Assembly (NCBI GenBank): GCA_028023455.1
Contig: JAQFVV010006294.1
Location: 1,825,001 to 1,889,000 of the forward strand
Length of the DNA: 64,000 nt
DNA from: Epiperipatus broadwayi
Taxonomy: Eukaryota; Onychophora; Udeonychophora; Euonychophora; Peripatidae
Reading direction: 5' to 3'
Below the pieces are notes generated by a model. That model saw only the letters and a list, made by a program, of their open reading frames with translations. It was not told the DNA's origin and made no database searches. Shown here piece by piece: positions 38,801 through 50,554 of the stretch (within the stretch, counting starts at the first letter, position 1; each line of letters starts with the position of its first letter). The position numbers and the translations under genes are program-made.

Positions 38801-39630
38801 AAGCCTTTTGTATATCCATAAAAAAATCTTCTACTACTTCATCACTATGAGAACTTGCTGGGGCATAAACCTGAATTATCTGCATTTAGTATCTGCTATT
38901 AAGTTATATAACTAATATTGCCACTGTGTCAGATACACCATCAATCTCCACAATGTTGTTCTTCCACTTTTTATTTATAATGAATTCTACTCCACTTGTA
39001 TTTCCAATATTTGTGCCTTTATAATAGAGTACAGGTCCATTTTTTAAATCAATTGTCTCTTCGCCTTTTCTTCTAACTTCACAAAGTCCAATAATATCCA
39101 TTTAATGTAAGACAATTCTTCTTCTAATCTTGCAATTTTCTTTCACTTGAAAGAGATCTGCAGTTGTAAGTACCTAAATAAAAAGTCACCAAATGGCAGC
39201 ATGAGACCGCAATCAGAGGATTCTCCGCCTTCGTCCACCAACTGCTGCCTTGGTTGGCGACTTTACAGCCTCCTGGGAATAAAGGCCATGATTTATTTTT
39301 GTCTGTCATAATTGTATATATGTATTGGAAAAATATTTATCATTTACACAAACATTCATTCTGCCTTATCAGGCAACTGAAAAGAAAGACCATGGTGTTT
39401 CTTGATTTTAAACTCAGAAGTAAAAAGCCAATAAACTCACGATACTGGATAATGTATATTGGTGAGCAGCCCAACCATGTTCGTATATTATATGAATAAT
39501 CACGTAGTAATAACAGCTGCACTGACAAAAATGTATGGAGTGGACATTAGGAATTTGCCCTGCTCGGTTCCTTTAAGGCCTCCAAAAGGAATCAAAGGGT
39601 CTCCTTTCAGTTAATAGCAAACTCCTTTCT
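35848..39630 (-). mobile_element. RTE-type LINE, longest copy, interrupted by a hAT
   Basis: Transcribed leftward. The AP endonuclease region (about 39160-38430) reads LGTYNCRSL, MDIIGLCEVRRKG, IQVYAPAS, IMGGFNARI (GDFN motif with D changed to G), ELDYIL and GSDHRLV. The RT region (about 37900-36250) has FVDYEKAFDSV (motif A), DVRQGDSISS (motif B), HLDFADDV (catalytic ADD) and KCVLPVLMYGSETW. The 3' end is an ATC-repeat (tail complement) at 35848. A frameshift sits near 39120 and others near 37800 and 37520. The 5' end is uncertain, between 39310 and about 39640. A 533-bp hAT splits the RT at 36575-37107. Confidence 0.88.
36575..37107. mobile_element. Non-autonomous hAT (MITE-like) with 8-bp TSD
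   Basis: Terminal inverted repeats are CAGTGTTCTTCAACC on the left and GGTTGAAGACCACTG on the right (14 of 15 match). The 8-bp target duplication CTCTAAAG is perfect (36567-36574 and 37108-37115), the size made by hAT transposases. The interior is AT-rich and non-coding; subterminal GGTCCGCGGAACCTTATCC-like repeats lie at the right end. Removing it restores continuity of the RTE RT frame, so it jumped after the RTE. Confidence 0.95.
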
Positions 39631-39639
39631 GCAGCCGTT

Positions 39640-40260
39640 AATAAATACAACCAGATTAACTTATTTTAATTCTCCTCATCCTATATTAAAGCCATCTACA
39701 ATAAGTTTGACTAATCTCACGATCGGTTTCTAGCTTTCTATTACCATCAGTGAAGAGATTAAATTTGTATCTAATTCGCCTATTTATTTGCCGCGAACTT
39801 TTGGAAATCTAAAAAAATTACCATAAATTTTTTTATCATTGATCTAGGGTGCTTTGAAAAGACGCATTCACTATTGAGATGATGAATCCGACAAGTCATT
39901 CTCTCCTTTGATCACCAACTTCTTTATGCATTATAAACTTTTTTTAATGAATTATATCATCCCTTTTGTCATTTCTAAGAAATTAATAAAAATCTACTAC
40001 TATTGTAAAAAATTAAAACGTTTCTAGACATAAACGGAAGAGAAATAAATTTAGTAAAAAAATAATTATATACATTTAAATATTTGCTACACTTTCTATA
40101 AACTTCCGAATTATTTTTCAAGCCCAATTAAGATAAATTTTACATATATGCTTTAGATTTATTATATTAAAAAATCTTTTTAAACTAAATAGTTTTTTTT
40201 TAAAAAAAAATCTGAACTAGAGTATTTATTAAATTAAAATAGACAAAAAAATCATAGCAA
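39640..40260. other. Non-coding upstream of GPX copy 3
   Basis: AT-rich with no coding motif. TTTTTAAACTAAATAG (about 40178-40193) resembles the AAACTAAATTTG stretch upstream of GPX copy 1. Confidence 0.35.
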
Positions 40261-40284
40261 CGTTAGTTTGCAACAATATATGTT

Positions 40285-40330
40285 CGCGCGTTTATTTAAT
40301 TTTGTTGTCATCGCTGCTGTTAGAAAGGAG
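40285..40330 (+). promoter_or_regulatory. Region upstream of GPX copy 3 start
   Basis: TTTATTTAAT (40291-40300) and TTTGTTGTCATCGCTGC are followed by TGTTAG ending at 40323, just before AAAGGAG-ATG. The order resembles the blocks before copies 1 and 2 (AT-rich box, TCAT, then AG close to the ATG), with weaker identity. It may be a core promoter or a 3' splice site. Confidence 0.3.
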
Positions 40331-40630
40331 ATGTATTGGCTGTGGGCGATTTTCATTTGCTTAGGGTTAAATTTTGTACAAGGTGGAAACAATTCAAGCA
40401 AATATAGATCATGTTCAAAATCAAATGATGCAAAAAAAGTTTATGATTTTCAAATCCCGTTAAAACAAAATATCAGTCTAACTGATTACATAGGCAAAAC
40501 TTTGCTCATTGTAAATACGGCTACATATTGAAAATTTACATGGCAATACCCTTCTTTAAATGCACTTCAAACTTCTTATGAAAAAAGTAATTTTTCAGTT
40601 CTTGCATTTTCCTGTAATCAGTTTGGATTG
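40331..40630 (+). CDS. Glutathione peroxidase, 5' coding exon with in-frame UGA (putative selenocysteine; GPX copy 3)
   Basis: This is a 100-codon exon: signal peptide (MYWLWAIFICLGLNFVQGG), KYRSCSK, VYDFQ, LTDYIGKTLLIVNTATY-UGA-KFTWQY, LNALQ, and FSCNQFGL before TTG|GTAAGT (donor at 40631). TGA is at 40529-40531 (codon 67), the family's Sec position, and the frame runs on for 33 codons. The Gly that normally follows Sec is Lys here (TGA AAA), which is unusual for the family. The catalytic Gln in CNQFG is kept. I chose the ATG at 40331 because it opens on the signal peptide and aligns with the other copies; an in-frame ATG at 40280 would add 17 residues and would lie upstream of the likely TSS or splice acceptor. 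No later GPX exon was recognised in the remaining 23 kb. It could be functional, or decaying given the Lys. Confidence 0.8.
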
Positions 40631-41047
40631 GTAAGTATTTCTTTTTAAAAAAAATAGATGTTACTTAAAACAATGTTTATCTATGTCCTTTTTTTTTTTA
40701 CTCAACTTATTCCAATTTGATTATATTTAATTATATTAGAATGGCAGCTTCTAAAACTCAAGGTTCATGGATCGCGATTCAGTCTCGTTATTTCCGGTAT
40801 TTGAATTCTGAACTTCCAATAAAACCATTTGTTTACTTTTTGTTTTATTGATTGTATAGTATATCCACTTGCTATGCCAAAAAATGATAAAATTTGAAAA
40901 TTTTTTTTCAAGTTCTGTAGAGGCTTAGAATTTTTTTTTTTCAGGTAGCTCTAACTTGGCCATTCAATTATTAGTTTATATATGGCTATCTAAATATTGT
41001 TGATGGAGGGTAAAGATATCGATAAAATGCAAAAATCCTATTGTCTA

Positions 41048-41147
41048 ATTTTTTTTTTTTTCATGTGTCAAAGCGTTGACCAGAAAACGAACCCAGGCCA
41101 GCTGCTTGGAAGACAGCTATGCTAACCACAAGGCCACCAATGTTTGA
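41048..41147 (-). mobile_element. tRNA-derived SINE, copy 2, with 10-bp TSD
   Basis: Minus strand: A-box-like GTGGCCTTGTGGTTAGC, B-box-like GGGTTCGTTTTC, ...TGACACATG then an A tail. It is flanked by perfect CTATTGTCTA at 41038-41047 and 41148-41157, the target duplication of a LINE-mobilised insertion. Confidence 0.88.
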
Positions 41148-41472
41148 CTATTGTCTATAATTGTCAAGTGAGTAATGCCTTATTGGTTATTTTTAGAAGG
41201 AAGCAGCTGAAAAAGTTTCTTGTTCTTAAGTGTGTTATTTAAAGACTATTTTGTCTTTATAAGTGAACTGGTATAACAAAAATCGGTACTGTTGGGTGTG
41301 GTGTACTGTGGCCACTAGGCATCACTGCAGCACCACCAAGAAGCCTGCAAGTGATAAATTTCTATCAAAAAATGGCTGAAATCAATGGAAAATTAAAATT
41401 AAAACGCCAAAGACAAGACATCAAAAGTAAGTAAAAAAATCAAGTGAAATAATACATAAATTTTAAAAAAGT

Positions 41473-41493
41473 GCACACACACACACACACACA
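41473..41493. repeat. (CA)n microsatellite
   Basis: About ten CA units. Confidence 0.9.
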
Positions 41494-41647
41494 AAATCGG
41501 TAAAAATACATAAATAAGTAAAATACAAAATGCCTAAGGCAAAGTAAATCGAATAACTACCCAAAAACCAATGCATAAGTTTTAGTTTGTTATTTATTAG
41601 TAATATTTAAATATATGTATTTTGTCTATACTAGACTTAATATAATT

Positions 41648-41775
41648 GTAAGGAACTTGAACTCAGACTTTCAAACTACCTCCATCTATCCATTCCATTT
41701 TATACAATTGATACACATAACCACATACTTGTAAAAAAGATGAATGATCTCCAGTATATATATTTCATGCAATAT
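41648..41775. repeat. Dispersed repeat family A, copy
   Basis: It shares GGAACTTGAACTCAGACTTTC and about 100 following bases with 14325-14460. Confidence 0.6.
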
Positions 41776-42059
41776 CTTGTTACACCCTTATGATTCAAAG
41801 TCCCTTAGCCACTCAGCCTAGAAATATACCATAAATAAATCAGTTAATATAGAAGCTTCCAAATATAGAGATGGTTGACAATGGAAAAAAAATCTGACTA
41901 TTATACCATAAGCATCAAGCAGCATCTTCCATTAGATTGTTTGATCTTAATCATTTTTACTTGCTTAACTATATATATATATGTGTGTCTATCGAACTGT
42001 TTATAAACAGGTCTACACGCATTATTTATTTAAGCTTAAATTATGTCTGATAGTTAATG

Positions 42060-44165
42060 GTGCAATTTTAATGATCAATACAATTATTAGAGCATTAATG
42101 TGATAATTTATATTTAGTCATTTAAACTCAGAATTTCAAACAGTAAATTAAACTACTACTGCATGCTAGATTGCATAACTAAATATATTACACAAACTTC
42201 TTTAGGGTTAGCAAATACCATTACAATTTTTATAGCTTAAATTAAGCATGTTTATGTGCGGTCATAAATAATATCACATATAAATACTTTAATGTCTTCT
42301 ATATCTTTGTGAATATAAATGTTTTATTGTAATACATTAAATATATACTAGGGGAATCTTCCTACTGTCACCTCTGATACCCAACTCCTTGGGTCACTCC
42401 ACTTGACTTCACTTTTTAGTGGCAAAACCACTTCCATGTTCTCTTTAACAAAATTTGGAACAAAGAAAACAAGAGTTTATGAAAAAATATTTATAACACC
42501 TTTTTGCCAGCTACTGCTGATTTAGCTTATTTATTAGATATTTTTATAACATTAATCATAGCACCCCAATTTAACTTAAGATTTTATATACAAGGAGGGA
42601 TCCAAAAATAACCAAAGTCATTCTCTGATTTGTGCACCTCTTGTAGTATGTATGCTTCTGCTATTACACACTTTTTGCAGGATCCCTTCAGCATGAATCT
42701 GTCAAATGACACTGCTCTGTGAAATTGCAGTGCCATATTGCACATTTTTTTGTAAAGTGTGTTTCATATATTCGTCGATTTTTATAATGATTAAAAAATT
42801 TGAATAATATGAAATTCTGTTTTCATTCACAAAAATGGCAGATAATACAGTTGTAATGCTTGAAACAGATTACAAGTAAGCTCATCTCATAAGAACACAA
42901 GTTTATGAGTGGTTTAATTGAAATCTTAAATTACCCAGATTCCTAAAAAGTGTTGTAAGTAAAGTTCAAAGTCAAAACAATGCGGATTTTTTTATGCAAA
43001 CAGTATTTTTCTCTCAGATTTAGTTTGTAAGGGTCAGACATTTTATCTACAAGTTCTGAAACATTTACATGATGCGATAAAACGTAAAAGTCTTGTTTTG
43101 TGGCAAAGAAAAGAGTGCAAACTTCACCCCAAGAAAGTATCTCAAAATCGTGAGTTGGAAACACTTTTTAATTAAATTCAGTATGACCCAGCTTATCTAT
43201 CAGCCACATTCATAACTTTTTTTTGATCTCGAATGAAAATATGTCCTTTTTTGTGGACTTAGAAATGGGTAAAAAAAAATGATGGAGGCATTAAAAGGCA
43301 ACACTTTGCAAGTGTTTCTGGACTACTTTGAAAAATGAAAATCACATTTATATCAATGTATTGCAGAAAATGGATAATAATTTGAAAGAGATTAAATTTA
43401 TAACACTTAAAAAGAAATAAATTTTTTTTATTATAAAATTCCAGTTAGTTATGGGTACTCCTTCATATATAGCATAAACTATTTCAATATGTATCAAAAA
43501 AATGTTTATAATAAAGTGTTTATTTATGAAGATAAATTCAAGTTCTAAGGGAGTTAACATATTTTTTTTTTTTATTTAATATATATTTAACATGCACCTT
43601 AGTTTATTAACTGGAGAGAGTAAGATTAATGTTAAATAAATAATTATTAATAGTTTTTTTACTGCAGGTCTATGTTTCTGCAATATTTGAAATTTTATTT
43701 TATCCACATTTAATTTAATTATCAATCATCTATATTAAAATCTCTGAAAAGAATTGGCAAAAATGCTCCTAATAAAATGTCTATGAGGAAAATTCAATCC
43801 CCCCCCCCCCGCCACAGTAAATAAGACTGTATTAACTATGTCATAAAATTCAAATTTATGATTTATTTTTATTTTTTATTTAACATATATTTAATATTTA
43901 CATGCCATTTTTGTTAGTTTCACTTATCATTTTATATATAAAGAGTAGATATATATATATATCAAATATACCATTACATATAATAAAAACGGATGCTAAT
44001 GATATAAAATATTTCCTATAGCAATTATTAATTACAGGCTTAATATCATTAGTCTGATATTTAAAATTTGACAATTTCTATTATCTAAAGAGGAGATCTA
44101 AGTTTCTCATGATTCATCAAATTTTAAATATTTTAGCATGAGTTACAGTTTACTGAAGTAATTTT
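42060..44165. repeat. Unit 1 of an old tandem segmental duplication (with inserts)
   Basis: 42115-42345 and 43965-44165 match 51230-51560 and 51590-51735 in order (e.g. GTTTACTGAAG..AT, ATTAATTACAG, AATATCACATATAAATA). The ~1.6 kb between 42345 and 43965 is absent from the second unit and contains a mariner. The LINE at 44166-51097 is inserted near the end of unit 1. Confidence 0.65.
42586..43468 (+). mobile_element. Short mariner-like element (relic)
   Basis: The ends form an imperfect inverted repeat: TACAAGGAGGGATCC...AAAATAACC at 42588-42612 and the complement of TATGAAGGAGTACCCATAAC at about 43446-43468, each next to TA. Broken plus-strand frames give NMKFCFHSQK, TQVYEWFN (the Q-V-Y-EWF stretch of Mos1-type transposases) and, at the end, DYFEK-KSHLYQCIAENG-FERD, matching W-rW-KCI---G-YFEGD. 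At about 880 bp it is shorter than an intact mariner (~1.3 kb), so internal sequence has been lost. Confidence 0.65.
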
Positions 44166-44179
44166 AGTAATTTTAGTAG

Positions 44180-46315
44180 ATGGAAAAGGCCGGGACCCCG
44201 AGCATAGTGCTAAACATCGGGAAGCTAACATTACATCAGAGCAAACCCTTTTATCAATGCTTAAAAAATGTACATAATAGGAAAATAAATGTAAACACAC
44301 ACAGAAAATTAAATCATAACTCAAATAATCATTTTACTGTAGCTAATAGTAAAAAACAAAAAAATAAAATTGATAAAAATCCAACGCAAACTTACACTAC
44401 CGACTATGCCACAGCTTCATCGGGTACAGAAGTGCTTGAAACGGTCAAAATCAGCAATAATAATAAAAATCTAGGTTGTGAAAGGAACTACAACATCAAT
44501 TTCCCATTACTAAACCAAAACAACACACCAAACAAACCGCAAGAGAATACTAACACCACAGAAAAACAATCATACGCCAATATCGCCAAAAATAATAGCA
44601 TACCGTAGGTAAATGCAAACTGAAAATATCTTAAGAGTAACACATCGTCAACTTATAAGCAAAATACAGACTCGGATACAGAAATTAATTCTGATCCAAA
44701 CTACATGATGAATGATCTGATGGAACAATCTACTGATTACACACAAATGCAAAGTCATAATAGCCATGATGATGAAATATTCAACACACAAAACTTTGAT
44801 AAGGAGCAATACAGTGGCCTGTCATATAGATTCAATCAGACTATACCAAACAACCTGCTCAAATTGCTAGCTTACTACAGCAGTGATAAAAGTCTGATTC
44901 TGGTTGTCACTGACAGCAGTTGCTCTCATTAAATTCCCATTTGATGACCTATGTAACATGATCAAGAATTCAAACATAGCAGATACAATCTACAAGATGT
45001 CTAATCATCCAAACGATAGATACATTGCCATAGAATTCACCAGCTGGGTGAATAGAAATGTATTTAAAGACACACATAAAATCTTTAATAACCTATTCAT
45101 TTGTTACATAGATTTAAACCGGGCTAGTGCCTTGACTGGCAGAATCAAGAACTGCATACATGGCTTAGATGAGAATAGATTACAAGAAATACTGTCACCC
45201 TTTGGTAAGGTCAACAGATTCAAATACCTGTCATAAGACAAAGCTGGGTTACAGATTTTTTCAAATATAGCCTCATTTGAACTACACCTGAAACAAAGCA
45301 GTAACCCAAGTCATATTCCAACAGTAGTTAAATGCATGGGACAACCAATGATCCTACTTTTTTAGGCATAAAGTCTCAATGCTTCTACTGTGGTTTAAGA
45401 ACACACCTTATCAGAGACTGTGTTGCAAGGTTCTGTGAACTATGTGGCATCAAAAAGAACAGATATCACAAATGCAGCCAGTAGATTAAATACAATGCAA
45501 CAAGTGTGGCTAATCAGACCAAACAATCACCCAACCAGTCAACAGCAACAGAACAATTTAATCAAATGAGTCAACAATACAGAATTACTCAGGATCAGAA
45601 ATCACTTCAAACTTGCTCAAATGCAAAACAACAGAATAAAAATAACTGCAATACAAACTCCAATCAAAACATAAATCACTTCAAACTTGCTCAAATGCAA
45701 AACAACAGAATAAAAATAACTGCAATACAAACTCCAATCAAAACATAAATAAGCAAACTACCTCAAATAAAACTAATCATGAAACAGACAACAAATCTCT
45801 CACAAATACTATCCAAAACAGGTCAATTGAAACTGAATCTTATTCTACTAAAATAACAAGAGCAATCCCTACTCATAAACACAAGCATAGTTAAGACCCT
45901 GGTCTGTCTAATAACCAAAATCAGACAACACAATTAAATGAATACAACAGAGAAGAAACGAACAAACCCAGCCTAACAGATGAAGAAACAGAAATGGATA
46001 CTTCAAATCAAAACCCCCAAAATAAAAAAAGAAAATCTTCAGGAATACAGAAAATTAGTTCAGAAGATGATACACAAATAAAGCATATACCAACAAATGC
46101 ACAAAATCAAGATGCATCACACTACACAAACTCATATGGAAAAGTACCAGTCATGGAGAAAAAGCAAAAAAAAAGCAACAGCTGAAAACTACCTTTCTCC
46201 ACATAACAACAAAGATAAGCCAGATTCTGAACAAAGACTATATCCTCCATTCTGCACCCTTAACCTATTACAAGACTTACTGCCAATAAATATAGATATA
46301 TCTCATGAACCATGA
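44180..46315 (+). pseudogene. LINE ORF1 (broken)
   Basis: The N-terminal part (44180-44608) is Asn/Lys/Thr-rich and disordered-looking. 44904-45236 contains IKFPFDDLCNMIKN and FTSWVNRNVF, then IHGLDENRLQEILSPFGKV, which resembles the RRM-like domain of LINE ORF1 proteins. 45375-45482 reads CFYCGLRTHLIRDC and CELCGIKKNRYHKC, two zinc knuckles for nucleic-acid binding. A 74-bp exact duplication (about 45602-45749) shifts the frame. Stops occur near 44607, 45236 and 46315. Confidence 0.75.
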
Positions 46316-46369
46316 AAAAATCAGACTGTGGTAGATAATAGTGCTACAATTAACCACATTTATGAAATA

Positions 46370-47059
46370 TAAGATTGTTGGCATGAATGTCAGGGGAATA
46401 AGCTCCCCTTCCAGAATATAGCCATAAGGCATTGGTTTAAAATCCACTCTTCCCACATTTTATTCCTTGGTGAAACCAAGTTCCACTCAGAGTCCAGCCA
46501 GAGGATTTTGGAGGTGCTTGAAGGTCTTGGTTTCACAAAACTCACAATCAACTACACAGCTGCTGGTGGAGTTGGCATAGTGATAAACAGCCGACAACCT
46601 CCAAACAAATTCAACATAATCTACCAAGACAATAATATAATAGCAGAAAACATAAGCTATGGTAAAACAACATTTAATACAATGTACATATACACTTCCA
46701 ATAATCACTATACATACATCAGAATAGTAAATGTAATCAACATGATAACAGCCAACAACAACTGGCCAACCATCCTGCTAGATGACTTTAACACCTCATA
46801 CAACAAGGTGGTCTACAAATACCTTCCTCTTCTCAACAGAGGATTTATCAGCGGAGAGGGCTGCTTTCCTTCTGGAGCCTTCTCCTTCACCAGATCATTC
46901 CAGGCTCTGATTGATCTCCTTCTCTACATGTCAGAATTGCACTATGACCTGGAGGTCTTACTCCAACATGTGGCTTTCTCAGATCATCTAAAAGCAATCT
47001 CAATCTCGCAAGCCTCAAAACAAGTGAAAGATAATGTCCTTTTCCTCGCTCCCTCCTGA
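46370..47059 (+). pseudogene. LINE AP endonuclease domain, first copy
   Basis: The frame reads KIVGMNVRGISS, then (after a stop and shift) HILFLGETKFH, GVGIVINSRQPPNKF, ILLDDFNTSYN (GDFN motif; G changed to D) and VAFSDHLKA (SDH motif). A stop follows at 47057. It is roughly half identical to the second endonuclease domain directly downstream, with the same motif spacing. Confidence 0.8.
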
Positions 47060-47194
47060 TGAGCATGTTGGTGATGACAATCTCAACCCTATTCCCTCTT
47101 TTAAAAACCCACTTCATCCGCACCCTGTCAATATTCACCTGGAAATCCATCATCTAGCGGTAGAATCCAATTCATTATCATTTTATGTCTAATT

Positions 47195-47890
47195 TGTCTT
47201 GCCATATTATTGGGGTTAATATAAGGGGAATCAATTCTATGCTTCAAGTTCAGGCAATTAAACATTAGTTCTTCTCATTTTCTCCACATATGTTCTTTGG
47301 AGAAACTAAATTTCATGTGAACTCCAATCCTCACATCATTTCAGAGCTTAGTATACTTGGTTTTGCATATCTTTCAACTAACATCACTGCTTCAGAGGGA
47401 GTTGGTGTTCTTATTAATGACAAGCACCCCCCAAATAAATTCAAAATTACATATCAGGACAAGAACATTATAAACATCAATTTGACATATGGAAGTAGTA
47501 ACATCAATGCTATTTACATATACTCTGCAAACAACCACTCCAATTTCATCCGAATCATTAACACAATTAACATGGTGACTGCCAACAATAGTGCATCAAC
47601 CATTCTCATGGGAGATTTCAACATGTCATATGACCAATTTACTTTTAAATACCTCCACTTACTAAATAGAAAATTTATAAATGGCCGCGGATTTCTTCCA
47701 CAAAATGCCTATTCATTCTACACACAGATATCACCCTCTAATAGATTTGGTTTTCTATACAGCTGAACTACACCATGAACTGGAAATCACGCTTCAACCA
47801 GTTGCCTTCTCAGGCCATCATGCTATTACTTCAATCATACAGCTTAGCAACTATGCTACATTCAATCTTAACCATTCACTCAGATAGCTA
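47195..47890 (+). pseudogene. LINE AP endonuclease domain, second copy
   Basis: CHIIGVNIRGINS, MFFGETKFHVNSNP, GVGVLINDKHPPNKF, ILMGDFNMSYD (intact GDFN) and VAFSGHHA (SDH with D changed to G). One frameshift lies near 47755. This copy connects to the RT downstream, so it is probably the endonuclease belonging to this ORF2; the first copy is extra. Confidence 0.82.
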
Positions 47891-48010
47891 ACTAAAGCAT
47901 CTATCACGGAAGCTATTTCTTCCGAAGCATACATTCTTTTCCATAAAACTGACCTGTTAAACAGACCCCCTGAAGAGACTTGGTTTGCATTCATTGGAAT
48001 TTTACAAACT

Positions 48011-49700
48011 TTGATTGCACACTGCACCAAAAAAACAAAAGGCCCATCGACTCTGATTAAAGAACTAGATGATATTCATCTAAAAGTAAAAGGCTGCCAT
48101 GCTCAACCGAAACATACAGCTCAGCTTTTGGAACTTAAACATCAATATAAAGTTAAACAGGTTGCCATCGCCGAATACCTTTCCATCAAACGAGCACAAA
48201 ATTATCTCACAGCCCAGCATTACTGGACCAGAAGTTATCTGCAGTGGGCAATGGGTGCTATCAAAAAACAACTTACACCTATATCACTGGTAATGGATGG
48301 AAGCAGCATATCCGGTCCATGTATGATTGAATACATAAGTCAGCACTTTAAAAACCGTCTACAAAATAATCTAACTACAACCAAATGTAACTGGCAGACT
48401 CACTCTGATGCTATTAACCATGGAATTAAATCTTCTGATCTGCAGAACAGACTTTCTGCTTTTCAAGTCAGTGTTCATCCAGGGATGCATACCATACCAA
48501 AATTCCTAATGTCACACCTTAGTAATTTTGCAATCCTGATTATGATGGGGATGGTAGACCATCTTGCTACTGGGAAAAGACATATACACAATCTGTACCC
48601 AATAGCACTAGTACCATACATAAAGAAAAATAAAGACTCTACCAATATCAACAACATAAGACCTATCTCCAAGACTCCCATTATGCTCAAAGTAATTGAA
48701 GGAGTGATAAAGGAAAAAGTACAGCAGGTGATTCTTGACCACATTGTTCAGTCCAATATGCTAAGAAGGGATCTTCACCTTTGATTGCAATTGGTGAAGT
48801 TAGGACACTTTTTGATTATGTTAGATCCAAGCGAATGTCCAAGCCTATTGCAATTCAACTCAACATATCAGAGGCATTCTCAAACTTCTTGCTCTATTAA
48901 GTGAAATCAACATTTCCTATCAAAATAACCAGATCATAGAAAATCTGCTTAACAATAGAAAAATTCACATCACCCTGAATGGATGCTATACTAATGGTTT
49001 CCAACCTGATATTTCCATTCACAAGGTTCCCCATTCAGCGCCCTGCTGTTCATCTGTTATTTAAATTCATTTCTAAAAAACAGAGAAAATTCTTTAGAAA
49101 ATTCTTTCCTAGGAATATACATACCCAGAATTAAGAGATCGCTCAAGGTATTCACATATATGGACAATATCTTGGTTATCCTTCCATCCCAAAAGTTCCT
49201 ACCAAAGCTTTACCAAATAATTGACAATTTCTCATTGTCATCTCATCTTAAATTCAACCCCAAGAAATCCTCTGCATGGAAATTTCTTTCGGGAAAAACA
49301 ATAACCTCAAGATTTCTCACCAAGCCACAAGAATTTCTGGGCTTCCCTATTTATCTCTCTCAATCTTCAATGTCAAGACAGATACAAAATGCTCTAATAG
49401 ATTCTACCCCTAAAATAATTCAAACTCTCTCGAAAGTGTATTTGTCATTACAAGGAAAGGTGGCACTTCTCAACATGAAAGTAATGTCGAAAATTGCATA
49501 CTATCTGCCGATCATTATCATTTCAAAAGCCTTTTCAAAAAATATTAACAGCTTATGCTCCAAACTTTTCTGGAAGAACAGCACCACATCATTTAACATG
49601 TCCAAAATGCAAGTACATCATAAATTCAATGGGATGTCCTTCCACTCCATTGATGCAATTATTTTTCAAAAATCTTTTACATTAATTTTATTAACTTGAT
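48011..49700 (+). pseudogene. LINE reverse transcriptase region (broken)
   Basis: 48011-48784 (257 residues) carries the RT N-terminal part and NNIRPISKTPIMLKVIEG (motif of type RPISL). A frameshifted segment follows (48785-49155). 49156-49180 reads TYMDNILVI at the catalytic YADD site, with the first Asp position changed to Met and the second Asp to Asn's neighbour pattern (Y-M-D-N). 49160-49699 continues with EFLGFPIYLSQ and KIAYYLPIIIISKAFSKNIN. Inactive. Confidence 0.8.
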
Positions 49701-50554
49701 GAAAAAACATGAATCAATAATTTTCAGTGAACCAATTCAACCTACAGACCGTCCTCCGCCTCGTAAAATGTGCTGGCTGGATCAAGTGCTCTGGATGCTT
49801 AACCAGCATTTAACTATAGATCAAAAATTACAAAAATCAAAAATTACCATCTGGGAGGTATACAATATAGTTAATCCAAATTATCCCACAATTACTCCAA
49901 ATCTTGGCTTCACCAACTACAAATTAACAACAATTTTTAAATTTCTCACTCTTGAACCTAAATACCTTAATCTTATTCTTAAAATAAACTTAGAAGCCAT
50001 GCCCACAAATAAATTCCTTCATTTCAAAAGATTTTACAATAAGATAGACCCTTTTTGTCAATTATGTAAAAGGCATATCCAAAATGCAAGTACATCATAA
50101 ATTCAATGGGATGTCCTTCCACTCCATTGATGCAATTATTTTTCAAAAATCTTTTACATTAATTTTATTAACTTGATGAAAAAACATGGATCAATAATTT
50201 TCAGTGAACCAATTCAACCTACAGACCGTCCTCCGCCTCGTAAAATGTGCTGGCTGGATCAAGTGCTCTGGATGCTTAACCAGCATTTAACTATAGATCA
50301 AAAATTACAAAAATCAAAAATTACCATCTGGGAGGCATACAGTATAGTTAATCCAAATTATCCCACAATTACTCCAAATCTTGGCTTCACCAACTACAAA
50401 TTAACAACAATTTTTAAATTTCTCACTCTTGAACCTAAATACCTTAATCTTATTCTTAAAATAAATTTAGAAGCCATGCCCACAAATAAATTCCTTCATT
50501 TCAAAAGATTTTACAATAAGATAGACCCTTTTTGTCAATTATGTAAAAGGCAAG
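49601..50554 (+). repeat. 477-bp tandem duplication inside LINE ORF2
   Basis: 49601-50077 and 50078-50554 are nearly identical (I see only about four or five differences, e.g. GAATCA/GGATCA and GAGGTA/GAGGCA). The length is divisible by three, but a stop follows the junction (50098-50100). The second copy continues into the C-terminal motif CQLCKRQEESFNHIIYSCPG (50534-50593). Confidence 0.95.

Noticed and set aside
38484-38915. A 143-residue plus-strand frame
   Set aside because: Antisense shadow of the RTE endonuclease domain, which has the recognisable motifs.
42943-43164. A 73-residue minus-strand frame
   Set aside because: It lies opposite the mariner transposase trace on the plus strand and shows no independent motif.
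46887-47153. An 88-residue minus-strand frame
   Set aside because: Overlaps the LINE endonuclease on the opposite strand and has no motif.
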